Shown: positions 1 to 8,977, counted from the stretch's first letter. The stretch is 64,000 bases of DNA from Actinoplanes palleronii (GCF_016862315.1 NZ_BOMS01000076.1:1-64000); one strand, 5' to 3'. Made by a program: numbers and translations. The notes: generated from the sequence alone by a model not told the origin.

Positions 1-120
1 AGCAACGGCGGACCCTCCAACGGCGGACCCTCGAACGGTGGACCCGGCAACGGTGGACCCGGCAACGGTGGACCGGGTAACGGCGGCCACGGCAACGGTG
101 GGCCTCGCCCCTCTCACTGA
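1..120 (+). CDS. C-terminal end of a repeat protein (partial)
   Basis: The window opens inside a reading frame that runs 39 codons to a TGA. It encodes five-residue repeats of the type (S/G)NGGP, followed by a short Arg/Pro/Ser/His tail. The 15-bp DNA unit is nearly identical from copy to copy, so the array probably expands and contracts by slippage. No domain is visible. Such Gly/Asn/Pro tails are usual in secreted or surface actinomycete proteins, but the start and the rest of the protein lie outside the window, so function cannot be assigned. A strong hairpin follows the stop, which supports this as the true 3' end. Confidence 0.7.
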   Translation, partial: SNGGPSNGGPSNGGPGNGGPGNGGPGNGGHGNGGPRPSH

Positions 121-129
121 TGCATGACA

Positions 130-170
130 CGCGCGGGTCACACCTCACCGGGTGTGGCCCGCGCGGCTTT
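130..170 (+). terminator. Intrinsic terminator after the repeat protein
   Basis: A 15-bp stem (130-144 with 151-165, one G-T pair) and a 6-nt loop are followed by a short T/C-rich stretch. It begins 10 nt after the stop codon of the upstream gene. Confidence 0.75.
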
Positions 171-338
171 CCCCGGAATGGCGCTCACGACCACCCGCAC
201 CGGGGCATCAGAATTCCGTACGATGCGATTTTGACAATGGTCCACGGCCTCGAGATTCCCGCAAACCTGCAGCTCAGGCCGCAGTGAAAAATCTCAAAGC
301 GAAAACTGATATGTACGCCGGGGCGCCACGACCGCGCG

Positions 339-366
339 TTGACAGAGCTCCGGAAAGCTATTTAAT
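339..366 (+). promoter_or_regulatory. Sigma-70-type promoter for the ECF sigma/Lcl gene
   Basis: TTGACA at 339-344 and TTTAAT at 361-366 are separated by 16 bp, five of six matches to the -10 consensus. This predicts a transcript start near 373 and a leader of about 58 nt before the ATG at 431, with an AG-rich ribosome site at about 416-422. The rest of the 121-430 gap holds only the terminator and no gene. Another TTGACA at 231-236 has no convincing -10. Confidence 0.55.
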
Positions 367-430
367 CTCTCCCCTCGAAGCGCCCGTTGAATGACGCACG
401 GCAGCGCACCGGACGCGAGGGGCCCGACCG

Positions 431-2290
431 ATGAGCAAGCGCGACGACCGCCGGCGCGACCTGATCGCCGCTGCCCAGCGCGGTGACCGGCGGGCCCGTG
501 ACGAGCTGGCCCGGGCGTTTCTTCCGCTGGTCTTCAACGTGATCGGCCGGGCTCTGAACGGGCATCCGGACGTCGACGACGTGGTGCAGGAGACCATGCT
601 GCGGGTGATCCGTGACCTGCCGTCGCTGCGGCAGCCGGAGAGTCTGCGCGCCTGGATCCTGACCATCGCGGTGCATCAGGTCGGCGTGCACCAGCAGCGC
701 GCCGAGGCGGCCGCCCGGGTCGGGCCGCTCGCCGAGGTCCCGGACACCGGCGCCGACTTCGAGGAGCTGGCCATCCTGCGGCTGCGGCTCTCCGGCGAGC
801 GGCGCCAGGTGGCCGAGGCGAGCCGGTGGCTGGACGCCGAGGACCGCACGGTGCTGGCGCTCTGGTGGCAGGAGGCGGCCGGCGAGATCGGTCGCGGCGA
901 GACCGCGGTGGCCTTGAACACCACTTCCGCGTACGCCGCGGTCCGGATCCAGCGGATGCGCGCCCAGCTCGACCGCAGCCGGATCCTGGTCGCGGCCCTG
1001 GAGGCGCGGCCGCGCTGCGCCGGGCTCGCCGAGACGATGACCGGTTGGGATCAGCGGCCGGGCGCGCTGTGGCGCAAACGGATCGACCGGCACGTCCGGG
1101 ACTGCCCGGTGTGCCTGGCGACCGTCCCGGACCCGGTGGCGGTGGAGCGGCTGTTGGTCGGGTGCGCGCTGGTGCCGGTTCCGGCGGCGCTGACCGCGGC
1201 GGTGGCGGTCAAGGGCGGCTGGCTGCGATCACATCCGGTCGCGGCGGCGCTCACCGTCGTCGCGGTGCTCGCGGCCGGCGGCACCGCGGCGTACGCCAGC
1301 CGGCCCGAACCGCAACCCACCGCCCAGCCGGTCGCGCCGGGCCTCGCCCCGGCCGTCGCCTCCGTCGCGCCTTCTTCGGTCGCCCCGGCCACCGCGCCGC
1401 CGACGGCAAAACCGTCGGCGAAACCGTCGGCAACAGCACCGGTGAAGCCGAAAACCACCGCCTGCGGTGCCGGTCTGGCCCCGCGCTGGGCCAGCTGGCC
1501 GATGCCGAACCCGGCGAAGACCGGCCTGACCCACCGGGCGAAATACACCGACCTGGGCGGCGGGGTGGTCCGCGACGACGTCACCTGCCTGCAGTGGCAG
1601 CGTGCCACGGCACCGGACACCTACACGTTCCCGCAGGCCAAGGCGTACTGCGCCGGGCTGAAGCTGGACGGTGGCGGCTGGCACCTGCCGACCCGGATCG
1701 AGCTGACCTCGATCGTCGACAGCACCCGTTCCGGGCCGGCGCTGAACACCACAGCGTTCCCGGGCGCTCCGGCGCAGTTCTTCTGGACCTCGACCCCGTG
1801 GGCGGTGACCAAGGGGCCGCTGCGCGCCTGGATCATCAACTTCTACGAGGGCCTGGCCAGCAACGGCGCGTTCCAGACCGGCGCCTACCGGGTCCGCTGC
1901 GTGCGGTCCGGCGGCGGCTCCGGCGCGCCGGCCTACCGGGTCGCGGCCGGCCAGGTCACCGACCCGGAGACCGGGCTGGTCTGGCAGCGGGCCGGCTCCG
2001 CGGCCACCATGACGGCGGCCGCGGCCACCGCGTCCTGCACGGCACTGAGGCTGGGCGGCCGCACCTGGCGGCTGCCCAGCCTCACCGAACTCGCCAGCAC
2101 CGTCGACGACTCCCGGGTGGCCCCCGCGATCAACCGGTCGGCCTTCCCCGGCACCGCCGCGAACGGCTGGTACTGGACCTCCGCGACGGCCGCCCCCGAC
2201 CCGTCCGCCCGGTGGGCCCTGAACTACGACGACGGCTACACGAACTATCGCAAGGTCACCGCGGGGTACGCCCGCTGTGTGAGTTCCTAA
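431..2290 (+). CDS. ECF-type sigma factor fused to zinc finger, TM helix and two Lcl (DUF1566) domains
   Basis: A 619-residue fusion. Residues about 10-95 are sigma region 2 (DVDDVVQETMLRV core) and about 135-180 a region 4 helix-turn-helix. Residues 221-228 (HVRDCPVC) match the Hx3Cx2C motif of zinc-binding anti-sigma domains. A single membrane helix lies near 270-290, then a Pro/Ala/Thr/Lys-rich linker. About 340-492 and 500-619 are two Lcl/DUF1566 modules with paired Cys, LPT/LPS and WTST/WTSA motifs. Known ECF families with C-terminal extensions place an anti-sigma-like segment and an extracytoplasmic sensor on one chain. By inference the Lcl pair senses an envelope or carbohydrate signal that frees the sigma domain. 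Ordinary ECF factors are about 170-200 residues. The 3' end overlaps the convergent GH18 gene by 4 nt. Confidence 0.8.
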   Translation: MSKRDDRRRDLIAAAQRGDRRARDELARAFLPLVFNVIGRALNGHPDVDDVVQETMLRVIRDLPSLRQPESLRAWILTIAVHQVGVHQQRAEAAARVGPLAEVPDTGADFEELAILRLRLSGERRQVAEASRWLDAEDRTVLALWWQEAAGEIGRGETAVALNTTSAYAAVRIQRMRAQLDRSRILVAALEARPRCAGLAETMTGWDQRPGALWRKRIDRHVRDCPVCLATVPDPVAVERLLVGCALVPVPAALTAAVAVKGGWLRSHPVAAALTVVAVLAAGGTAAYASRPEPQPTAQPVAPGLAPAVASVAPSSVAPATAPPTAKPSAKPSATAPVKPKTTACGAGLAPRWASWPMPNPAKTGLTHRAKYTDLGGGVVRDDVTCLQWQRATAPDTYTFPQAKAYCAGLKLDGGGWHLPTRIELTSIVDSTRSGPALNTTAFPGAPAQFFWTSTPWAVTKGPLRAWIINFYEGLASNGAFQTGAYRVRCVRSGGGSGAPAYRVAAGQVTDPETGLVWQRAGSAATMTAAAATASCTALRLGGRTWRLPSLTELASTVDDSRVAPAINRSAFPGTAANGWYWTSATAAPDPSARWALNYDDGYTNYRKVTAGYARCVSS

Positions 2291-3897
2291 CCGGTCACCG
2301 GCTCGCCGGGGACGGTGAAGAGCGGCGCCCACGGCTCCTCCGGGCCGATCGGGTACTCGGTCGACGGCGGCTCGTTCTTGGTGATCCAGCGCGCCTCGTA
2401 CGGCAGGCCGCCGAACACCACCCGGTCACCGCGCTTGTAGCCGAGCGCCGGGTTCCACTCCGCGGTCACGCCGGACACCGCGGGCGTCGGGGTGGGTGCG
2501 ATCTCGCTGGTGCTGACCGGGCCGACCACCGACCACGGGTTCGGCGTGCCGGAGACGTCGTCGGCGGTCGGGTCGGCGCCCTGGTTGGCCCATTTCGCCT
2601 GGTAGACGACCCCGTGCCAGACCACCTTGTAGCCGCCGACGTAGAGCGCGGTCAGCCGCCACACCGGGTACGGGCTGGTCGCCGGGTCGTCGACGGTCGC
2701 GTTCTGGTCCGGGATCTCCACCGACTCGCGGCCGCTGCTGCCCACCGAGGTGCCCGGCAGACCGGCGAAGACCTTGGAGAACTCCAGCGCGGTCTGGTCG
2801 ACGCCGCTGCACGTGTTCGAGTGCACCACCACGTTGGTGAAGGTGTTCTTGCACCGGGAGTCCCGGTTCAGCGACCACATCGACACCCGGCCGAGGCCCT
2901 TGTCCACCGCGAACGTGGCAAGCCCCGCGGCGTCCTGGACGGTGAACCGCTCGGCGTCGACGTCGTTCTGCCCGATCATCGGGGTGGCGCCGATCCGGGA
3001 CCACACCTCCGACGAGGTGAGCTGCACGCCGAGCCGCAGGTAGAGGTCGGAGAGCTGCTTGTGGGTGGCGTTCAGGGCGCTGGTGGTGAGCTCCAGCATG
3101 TCCGGGTTCGAACCCTTGGCCGAGCCGTAGTCCATGGTCATCACGTTCACGCCGCGCAGCGCGACGCCGCCCTCCAGCGTGGCGCGCACCGCGGCCACTC
3201 CGTCGGCGGTCAGGCCCTCCGGGCTCACCGGCACGGTCAGCCACACCGCCAGCGACGAGCCGGCCGCGGTCCGCTCCGCCTGCAGGGTCTTCAGCGCGGC
3301 CGCCCGCCGGGTCAGCGAGCCCTGGTCGGCCAGCGCGGTGCCCTCGATGTCGAGATCCAGGGTGGCCAGGTCGTACCGCTTCACCAGCTGCCGGTACGCG
3401 TCGGTCAGCCGCGCCTGGTCGGTGCAGGCCACCGCGAGCTCGCTGTTGGTCAGGCCGCCCACGCTCAGCATGATGTTGCCGCCGGCCGCCCGGAGCTGGC
3501 TGATCCGCCGGTCCAGCTCGAGCGACGCGGACGCCTCGTCCGGGGTGTACGCGCCACCCCAGCTCGGCGCGCAGCCGTCGGTCTTGTCGGCCACGACGAA
3601 CGCCAGGGCCACGTCGTTCGCCGGGTTCAGCGTCGGATCCTGGAACTCGAACGTCGGGGTGAGCGTGACGTCGACGTACGGCACCGCCCACGACTTGGCG
3701 AGCGCGCCGGCGTTGTCCCGCCAGTGCATCACCGCGGCGGTCCCGCCGATTCCCACCCCCGCCACGACCAGGATCAGGAAGCCCAGCCGGAGCCAGGACA
3801 GCTTCTCGGCCGGCGGCTCCGGTTCCTGCCAGTCCGGGTCGGCCAGCGGGTCGTCGTCCGGCCGCACTAACAGCGGGGTGGCGCGGTCGGTGAGCAT
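2287..3897 (-). CDS. Membrane-anchored GH18-like (chitinase family) protein with two C-terminal chitin-binding-like modules
   Basis: 536 residues. A short acidic N-terminus, one TM helix at about 37-57 and an extracytoplasmic body indicate a type II membrane protein. The body is GH18-like: SVGG on strand 3, then LDLDIE ending in the expected catalytic Glu of the DxxDxDxE motif, MTMDYG, and MWSLNRD on the last strand. The last about 120 residues hold two short Trp/Tyr-rich modules (YxVVWHGVVYQAKW and YKRGDRVVFGGLPYEARW) like CBM5/12 chitin-binding units. It likely binds and cuts GlcNAc polymers at the cell surface. It is transcribed divergently from the GT2-EAL gene, so polymer synthesis and trimming may be linked. 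Substrate is unproven; some GH18 members only bind. Confidence 0.75.
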   Translation of the reverse strand: MLTDRATPLLVRPDDDPLADPDWQEPEPPAEKLSWLRLGFLILVVAGVGIGGTAAVMHWRDNAGALAKSWAVPYVDVTLTPTFEFQDPTLNPANDVALAFVVADKTDGCAPSWGGAYTPDEASASLELDRRISQLRAAGGNIMLSVGGLTNSELAVACTDQARLTDAYRQLVKRYDLATLDLDIEGTALADQGSLTRRAAALKTLQAERTAAGSSLAVWLTVPVSPEGLTADGVAAVRATLEGGVALRGVNVMTMDYGSAKGSNPDMLELTTSALNATHKQLSDLYLRLGVQLTSSEVWSRIGATPMIGQNDVDAERFTVQDAAGLATFAVDKGLGRVSMWSLNRDSRCKNTFTNVVVHSNTCSGVDQTALEFSKVFAGLPGTSVGSSGRESVEIPDQNATVDDPATSPYPVWRLTALYVGGYKVVWHGVVYQAKWANQGADPTADDVSGTPNPWSVVGPVSTSEIAPTPTPAVSGVTAEWNPALGYKRGDRVVFGGLPYEARWITKNEPPSTEYPIGPEEPWAPLFTVPGEPVTG

Positions 3898-3990
3898 CGC
3901 AGAGCCCTCTTCTCCTTCATGGGTTTCCGGCTCTCGAATCGGCAGATTTGCCGCCCACTGAAGCTTGGACCGGATTTTCCGCCCAAACCT

Positions 3991-4016
3991 TCAAGCCGAG
4001 GCGCGTAAACGCCGAT
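3991..4016 (+). promoter_or_regulatory. Candidate FliA/WhiG-type promoter for the GT2-EAL gene
   Basis: TCAA at 3991-3994 and GCCGAT at 4011-4016 are 16 bp apart. The -10 GCCGAT is the hallmark of FliA/WhiG-family promoters, and the -35 is a weaker match. A start near 4022 would give a leader of about 56 nt. The assignment rests on motif resemblance only. Confidence 0.3.
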
Positions 4017-4077
4017 GGAATGACGAACGGTCCCGCAGGTGCGGCCGGTGTCGACAACCCATGTGAAGGGCAACCCC

Positions 4078-7000
4078 ATGCAGCGCAAATCGGTGGCCCA
4101 GCCCCGGCCGGACGCTCCACGGCAGTGGGGCGCCGACCGGCGGTCGGCGCCCCAGCCGATCGTGCCGCCACCCGTCTCCGAGGGCCGGATCGCCCGCGGC
4201 CGGCTCGCGATCGTGCTCACCATCACCGTCTGGGCGGGTTACGTCGCCTACACGGTGTTCGAGCAGTTCGTGGTCGGCAGGGCGACGAGCGCGCGGCTGG
4301 CCGCCGAGGCGATCGTCTACCTGCTGGTGATCACCGGGCTGGCCGCCTCCGCGATGGCGTACCTGATCACCCGGATCGGCTTCTTCTATCGCAGCCGGGC
4401 ACACCAGCGGGCGCCGCGGATCGTGCTGGACGCGTTCCTGGCCGAGCCGAAGAAGCCGTCGGTGACCGTGCTGGTGCCGTCGTACCAGGAGGACGAGCGG
4501 GTCATCCGGACCACGCTGTACTCCGCGGCGCTGCAGGAGTACCCGGGCATGCGGGTGGTGCTGCTGATCGACGACCCGCAGCAGCCGAAGACCCGGGCCT
4601 CCCGTGACCTGCTGCTGTCCGCCCGTAACCTGCCCGGCCAGATCGAGTCGGAGATGGCCGTCCCCTACCTGCGGGTCAAGGCCGCGTACGAGCGGTTCGA
4701 GCGCGACCTCAGCGACCGCGAGCAGCGGGCCAGCACCGTCGAGGACATGCGCGAACTGGCCGACGAGTACCGGTACGCGACCGGCTGGCTCTACAGCCTC
4801 GGCCACCAGCAGGAGATGGTCGACCACACCGACACGTTCTTCGTCGAGCACATCGTCAACAAACTCGGCGACGAGCTGGCCACCATCGCCGGTGCGCTGG
4901 AGCACGGCGCCGACGAGAACGCCACGCTGCCGGTCGCCCGCCTGGTCCAGCTCTACAGCCGGCTGCTCGCGATCTTCGACGTCCGCCTGACCGGTTTCGA
5001 GCGCAAGCGGTTCGTGTCGCTCTCGCACGAGCCGAACAAGGCGATGAACCTGAACAGCTACATCGGCCTGATGGGCGGTAGCTACCAGCAGGTCAGCACC
5101 CCGCTCGGGGTGGCGCTGGTGGACGCCGGCGCCGGCCGCGGCGAGCTGACCGTGCCGAACCCGGACTACGTGCTCACCCTGGACGCCGACAGTGTCCTGC
5201 TGCCGGACTACTGCCTGCGCCTGGTGCACCTGATGGAGCAGGGCGCGTACGCCGGTGTCGCGGTGGCGCAGACGCCGTACAGCGCGTTCCCCGGCGCGGC
5301 CACCCGGATCGAGCGGATCTCCGGGGCGACCACCGACATCCAGCACATCGTCCACCAGGGCATGACCCACTACGGCGCGACGTTCTGGGTCGGCGCGAAC
5401 GCGGTGCTGCGCAAGAAGGCACTCGACGACATCTGCGAGGTCGCCTACGAGGGCGACTGGGAGATCCGCCGCTACATCCAGGACCGTACGGTCATCGAGG
5501 ACACCGAATCGACGATCGACCTCGGCGTGCACGGCTGGACGCTGTACAACTACCCGGAGCGGATGGCCTACAGCGCCACCCCGCCGGACTTCGGCTCGCT
5601 CTGCATCCAGCGTCAGCGCTGGGCGAACGGCGGCCTGCTGATCCTGTCCCGGCTCAAGGACCAGTTCCGGGCGAAGACCAAGCGCGAGCAGAAGAACCGC
5701 TTCGGTGAGCTGTTCCTCCGGGTCAACTACATGGCCTCGATCTTCTGGAGCTCGGTGTGCCTGGTGATCATGCTGGTCTACCCGTTCAACGCCGACCTGC
5801 TCAACCCGATCCTGCTGCTGGTGTCGGTGCCGTACTTCGGGATGATGGCCGCCGACCTGAAGTACTGCGGGTACCGCCGGATCGACGTGCTGCGGATCTA
5901 CGGCTTCAACCTAATCCTGCTCCCGGTCAACCTGTCCGGCAGCTTCGCCTCGCTGTTGCAGCTGCTCACCGGGGAGAAGAGCGCATTCAAACGTACGCCC
6001 AAGGTCCGCGACCGGACGACCGCCGCGAGCAGCTACCTGCTCGCGCCCCTCGCCCTCATCGCGTTCTGCGGGTACACCGCGGTCCGTGACATCCAGCTGA
6101 AGAACTGGGACAACCTGGTCTTCGCGGCGATCAACCTGGTGCTCGCGTCGTACGCCATGATCGCCTTTGTCGGTATCGGCAACACCCTCGTCGACTTCTT
6201 CACCCACATCCGCACCTGGCTGTACCGCCCGGTGAAGGCGAAGAAGCCCGCCAAGGGCGCGGCACCGGTCGCGTCGCCGGGCAGTGCCGCCGCGCTGGCC
6301 GCGGCCGGCCCCGGCGCGATCGGCGACTGGGCCTCGGTGCTGCACTACGGCACCGAGCGCACCTCAAGCCTGGTCGCGGTCCGCGCCAACCAGCAGACCA
6401 GCGGCAGCCGCTGGCCGATGAACACGTCGCCGGCCCGGTCGAACTCGTTCGAGGAGTTCAACTTCTTCACCGTCTTCCAGCCGATCTCCGAGCTGGAGTC
6501 CGGCGAGATCGTCGGGTACGAGGCGCTCACCCGGTTCGCCGACGGCACCACGCCGCAGCTCGGGCTCGCCGTCGCGCAGGCCCGGGGCCAGCACATCGAC
6601 CTGGACGCCGCGCTGATCCGGGCCGCCCTGGCCTCGGCGACGGCGCTGCCGGCCGGCACCTGGCTGGCCGTCAACGTCTCCAGCGACCTGCTGCGCCGCC
6701 CGAAGGAGTTGACGCCGCTGCTTGACGAGGCCGACCGGCCGCTGGTCCTGGAGATTCCCGACCCGGAACAGGCCGACCTCGACGGGATGCCGGCCGGGCT
6801 GAAGTTCGCCATCGACGACTCCGGGACCGGGTACGACTCGCTGGCCCGGGTCGAGGCGCTGAAACCGGCCATCCTCAAGCTGGGCCCGACCGCGTTCGCC
6901 GGGGTGGAGACCGAGAGCGCCCGGCAGGCCTCGATCAAGGCGCTGGTGGAGTTCGCCCAGGCGCAGGGCTGCACGGTGATCGCCGAGGGCATCGAGTCGG

Positions 7001-7110
7001 CGCCGCAGCGGGACGCGCTGGTGGCCTGCGGGATCCGCCTCGGCCAGGGCTTCTACCTGGGCCGGCCGGTCCCGCTGGAACGAGCGTTGGCGGACGCCGC
7101 GGGTCGCTGA
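4078..7110 (+). CDS. GT2 family polysaccharide synthase fused to a C-terminal EAL domain
   Basis: 1010 residues from the ATG at 4078, preferred over an in-frame GTG at 4039 because GAAGGG lies 7 nt upstream. Two N-terminal TM helices precede a processive-type GT2 domain with VPSYQED, TLDADS (about 367-372), IEDTE and QRQRW (about 511-515). Several TM helices follow at about 555-720. The C-terminal part (about 800-1005) is an EAL domain with EALTRF (Glu about 815), NVSSDLL, LVLEIPD, DDSGTGY, ILKLG, AEGIES and GQGFYLGRP, so metal- and c-di-GMP-binding residues are present and phosphodiesterase activity is plausible. Cellulose-type synthases usually carry PilZ for c-di-GMP control; a fused EAL domain is unusual. 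It likely makes an exported beta-linked polymer whose output is tied to c-di-GMP. No polymer is proven. Confidence 0.85.
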   Translation: MQRKSVAQPRPDAPRQWGADRRSAPQPIVPPPVSEGRIARGRLAIVLTITVWAGYVAYTVFEQFVVGRATSARLAAEAIVYLLVITGLAASAMAYLITRIGFFYRSRAHQRAPRIVLDAFLAEPKKPSVTVLVPSYQEDERVIRTTLYSAALQEYPGMRVVLLIDDPQQPKTRASRDLLLSARNLPGQIESEMAVPYLRVKAAYERFERDLSDREQRASTVEDMRELADEYRYATGWLYSLGHQQEMVDHTDTFFVEHIVNKLGDELATIAGALEHGADENATLPVARLVQLYSRLLAIFDVRLTGFERKRFVSLSHEPNKAMNLNSYIGLMGGSYQQVSTPLGVALVDAGAGRGELTVPNPDYVLTLDADSVLLPDYCLRLVHLMEQGAYAGVAVAQTPYSAFPGAATRIERISGATTDIQHIVHQGMTHYGATFWVGANAVLRKKALDDICEVAYEGDWEIRRYIQDRTVIEDTESTIDLGVHGWTLYNYPERMAYSATPPDFGSLCIQRQRWANGGLLILSRLKDQFRAKTKREQKNRFGELFLRVNYMASIFWSSVCLVIMLVYPFNADLLNPILLLVSVPYFGMMAADLKYCGYRRIDVLRIYGFNLILLPVNLSGSFASLLQLLTGEKSAFKRTPKVRDRTTAASSYLLAPLALIAFCGYTAVRDIQLKNWDNLVFAAINLVLASYAMIAFVGIGNTLVDFFTHIRTWLYRPVKAKKPAKGAAPVASPGSAAALAAAGPGAIGDWASVLHYGTERTSSLVAVRANQQTSGSRWPMNTSPARSNSFEEFNFFTVFQPISELESGEIVGYEALTRFADGTTPQLGLAVAQARGQHIDLDAALIRAALASATALPAGTWLAVNVSSDLLRRPKELTPLLDEADRPLVLEIPDPEQADLDGMPAGLKFAIDDSGTGYDSLARVEALKPAILKLGPTAFAGVETESARQASIKALVEFAQAQGCTVIAEGIESAPQRDALVACGIRLGQGFYLGRPVPLERALADAAGR

Positions 7111-7125
7111 CCACCGCACAGCAGA

Positions 7126-7152
7126 GGGGCCGCCGCGGATCGCGACGGCCCC
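7126..7152. terminator. Bidirectional terminator between GT2-EAL and kinase genes
   Basis: The hairpin pairs GGGGCCG with CGGCCCC around an inner CGCG/CGCG with one mismatch and a GAT loop. It sits between two convergent genes, 16 nt after one stop and 20 nt from the other. Confidence 0.65.
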
Positions 7153-7171
7153 TTCATGCTGGCAGAACCGG

Positions 7172-8788
7172 TCAGCTCGGCGACGGCAGCGGGCCGCGGT
7201 CGACGAAGCTGTAGGTGGACACCGGCGGGGCGTCGCCGATTTCCTGCACGTACAGGTACTTCCCCGCCGAGTCCCACTGGACGTACCCATAGGTCTCGTT
7301 GTAGATCCAGAACGTGGGCCGATTCTTGTCGTCGGTCTTGTTGCCCTCGGTGCGCAGCAGCGAGAAGACGGTCGCCTCGGAGTTCTCGCAGTCCGCCCCG
7401 ACCAGCCGCGCGTCGCCATCCTTGAGGATCTTGACGCCCAGGCAGTACTCCCGAGGATCGCTCGGGTCGCGCAGCGTGCGGATCATGTAGTCGACACCGA
7501 GCGGGATGAGGGCGAACTCGGACTTGGCGCCCGTGCCGTCGCCCGCCGTGACCTCGGTGTAATGCGTGTCCAGCGCGAGGTCCCGGTCGTCCTCGGCCAG
7601 GTGGATGAGGGTGCGATTGCGGCCACCCTTGATCGCTGCCAGCCGTTCGGCGGCGGTCAGGGCCGCTGCCGCCGACGGCGCCGCCGAGTGCGCTGCCGCG
7701 CTCGGGGCGGCGCTGGGATCGGCGGAGGTCGAGGAGCCGCGCGGCAGATACCGGGCCGCGACCACCCCGGTGGCGGCCAGCAGCGCCACGGCGAGCGCCG
7801 CGAGTACGAGCTTCCCGGAACGCCGGCGCGGTGCCGACGCCGGCAGCACGTCGGCCGGCGGCACGATGCCGCCGGCCGGGTAGACGGTGCCGCTCACCGG
7901 CCGGGCGGTGGCACTCACCGGCTGCGCCGTGCCGCTCAGCGGCCGTGTGGTGGCGGTCAGCGGCTGTGCCTTTCCGCCGGCCAGCAGCAGGTCGAGCAAC
8001 TCCCGGGCGCCGGGTCGCTCCACCGGGTCCTTGGCCAGCGCCCGCTCCACCGCGTACCGCACCGACTCCGGCAGGCCGGACAGGTCCGGTGGCTGGGTGA
8101 GGATGCGCATCGCGGTGGCCGGCGCGGATTCGGCGGCGAACGGCGTACGCCCGGTCGCCGCGTACGCCACCACCGCGCCCCAGGCGAAGATGTCCGCGGC
8201 CGCGGTCACCGGCCGCCCGTCCGCCGGGTCGAAACGCTCCGGCGCCATGTACGCCACCGTCCCGACCATCTGATCGGTACGGGTGTGCTGGCTGGTCGCC
8301 TCGAACGCGCGGGCGATGCCGAAGTCGATCACCTTGATGCCGCCGCGGGCGAACAGCACGTTGCCCGGCTTGAGGTCACGGTGGATCACCCCGGCGCCGT
8401 GGATCGCGGTCAGCGCGGTGGCGATGCCGACCGCGACGCTGTGCAGCGCGGTGTCGGACAGCGGCCCGTTGTCCTTGATCTCGGCGGCCAGGCTGGGGCC
8501 GTCGACGTACTCGACGACCAGGTAGGGCGGCTCGTGATCCGGGTCGGCGTCGAGGACCTCGGCGGTCGAGAACGACGGCACCTGCTTGGCCCGGTTGACC
8601 TCGCTCCGGAACCGGCCACGGAACTCGGCGTCGTGCACGAACTCGGTGCGGACCATCTTGATCGCCACGAGCCGGCCGTCCGGGCCACGGCCCAGAAAGA
8701 CGGTGCCCATGCCGCCCTCACCGAGGCGCCCGATCAGCTCGTACCGGCCGAGCCGGGCCTGATCGCCCGGACGTAGCGGCATGCTCAT
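7172..8788 (-). CDS. Membrane Ser/Thr protein kinase (Hanks type)
   Basis: 538 residues from the ATG at 8788, chosen over the longer frame at 8845 because a GGAGGGGG tract precedes it and the kinase domain begins at once. The glycine loop GEGGMGTVF (about 23-31), AIK (Lys44), HRDLKPGN, DFG and the APE-type segment AYMAPERF are all present, so it should be active. A Ser/Thr/Pro/Ala linker with a repeated PLSGTA/PVSATA pattern leads to one TM helix (LAALAVALLAATGVVAARYL), then an Ala/Ser-rich stretch and an extracytoplasmic domain of about 165 residues with a conserved-looking Cys pair. No PASTA repeats are present, so the sensed ligand is unknown. It stands alone, convergent with the GT2-EAL gene. 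Confidence 0.85.
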   Translation of the reverse strand: MSMPLRPGDQARLGRYELIGRLGEGGMGTVFLGRGPDGRLVAIKMVRTEFVHDAEFRGRFRSEVNRAKQVPSFSTAEVLDADPDHEPPYLVVEYVDGPSLAAEIKDNGPLSDTALHSVAVGIATALTAIHGAGVIHRDLKPGNVLFARGGIKVIDFGIARAFEATSQHTRTDQMVGTVAYMAPERFDPADGRPVTAAADIFAWGAVVAYAATGRTPFAAESAPATAMRILTQPPDLSGLPESVRYAVERALAKDPVERPGARELLDLLLAGGKAQPLTATTRPLSGTAQPVSATARPVSGTVYPAGGIVPPADVLPASAPRRRSGKLVLAALAVALLAATGVVAARYLPRGSSTSADPSAAPSAAAHSAAPSAAAALTAAERLAAIKGGRNRTLIHLAEDDRDLALDTHYTEVTAGDGTGAKSEFALIPLGVDYMIRTLRDPSDPREYCLGVKILKDGDARLVGADCENSEATVFSLLRTEGNKTDDKNRPTFWIYNETYGYVQWDSAGKYLYVQEIGDAPPVSTYSFVDRGPLPSPS

Positions 8789-8910
8789 GTCGACCCGTTC
8801 CCCCTCCGCCGGCACCGGTCGCCGCGACCTGCGGAGTTTACCCATGCCGATCTATTACGGCCGGAAGCGCGAGTTGAGTGATCAGGTCGTGATGTAGCCC
8901 ACTGCTCGAC

Positions 8911-8962
8911 TTGTTGAAGTTTCAAGAGCGACTGACGAATAGTGTTAGTGAAACTTCAACAA
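8911..8962. promoter_or_regulatory. Perfect 14-bp inverted repeat, operator for the ribA-like/deaminase/MarR operon
   Basis: TTGTTGAAGTTTCA (8911-8924) is repeated exactly inverted as TGAAACTTCAACAA (8949-8962), 24 bp apart. Each arm contains a near-palindromic TTGAA-NN-TTCAA core of the kind MarR dimers bind. It lies just upstream of the first gene at 8978, and the third gene of the operon encodes a MarR protein, so autoregulation is the simplest reading. Confidence 0.65.
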
Positions 8963-8977
8963 CCATGGGGGTTCCCG

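Noticed and set aside
826-3870. Very long + strand open frame overlapping the sigma and GH18 genes
   Set aside because: It is Arg/Gly/Pro-rich with no domain or ribosome site, the usual shadow of genes in other frames of high-GC DNA.
3898-4077. Possible c-di-GMP riboswitch between the GH18-like and GT2-EAL genes
   Set aside because: Short hairpins (GGCA/TGCC, GGCG/CGCC) are present on both strands, but the conserved GEMM core words and their order could not be found.
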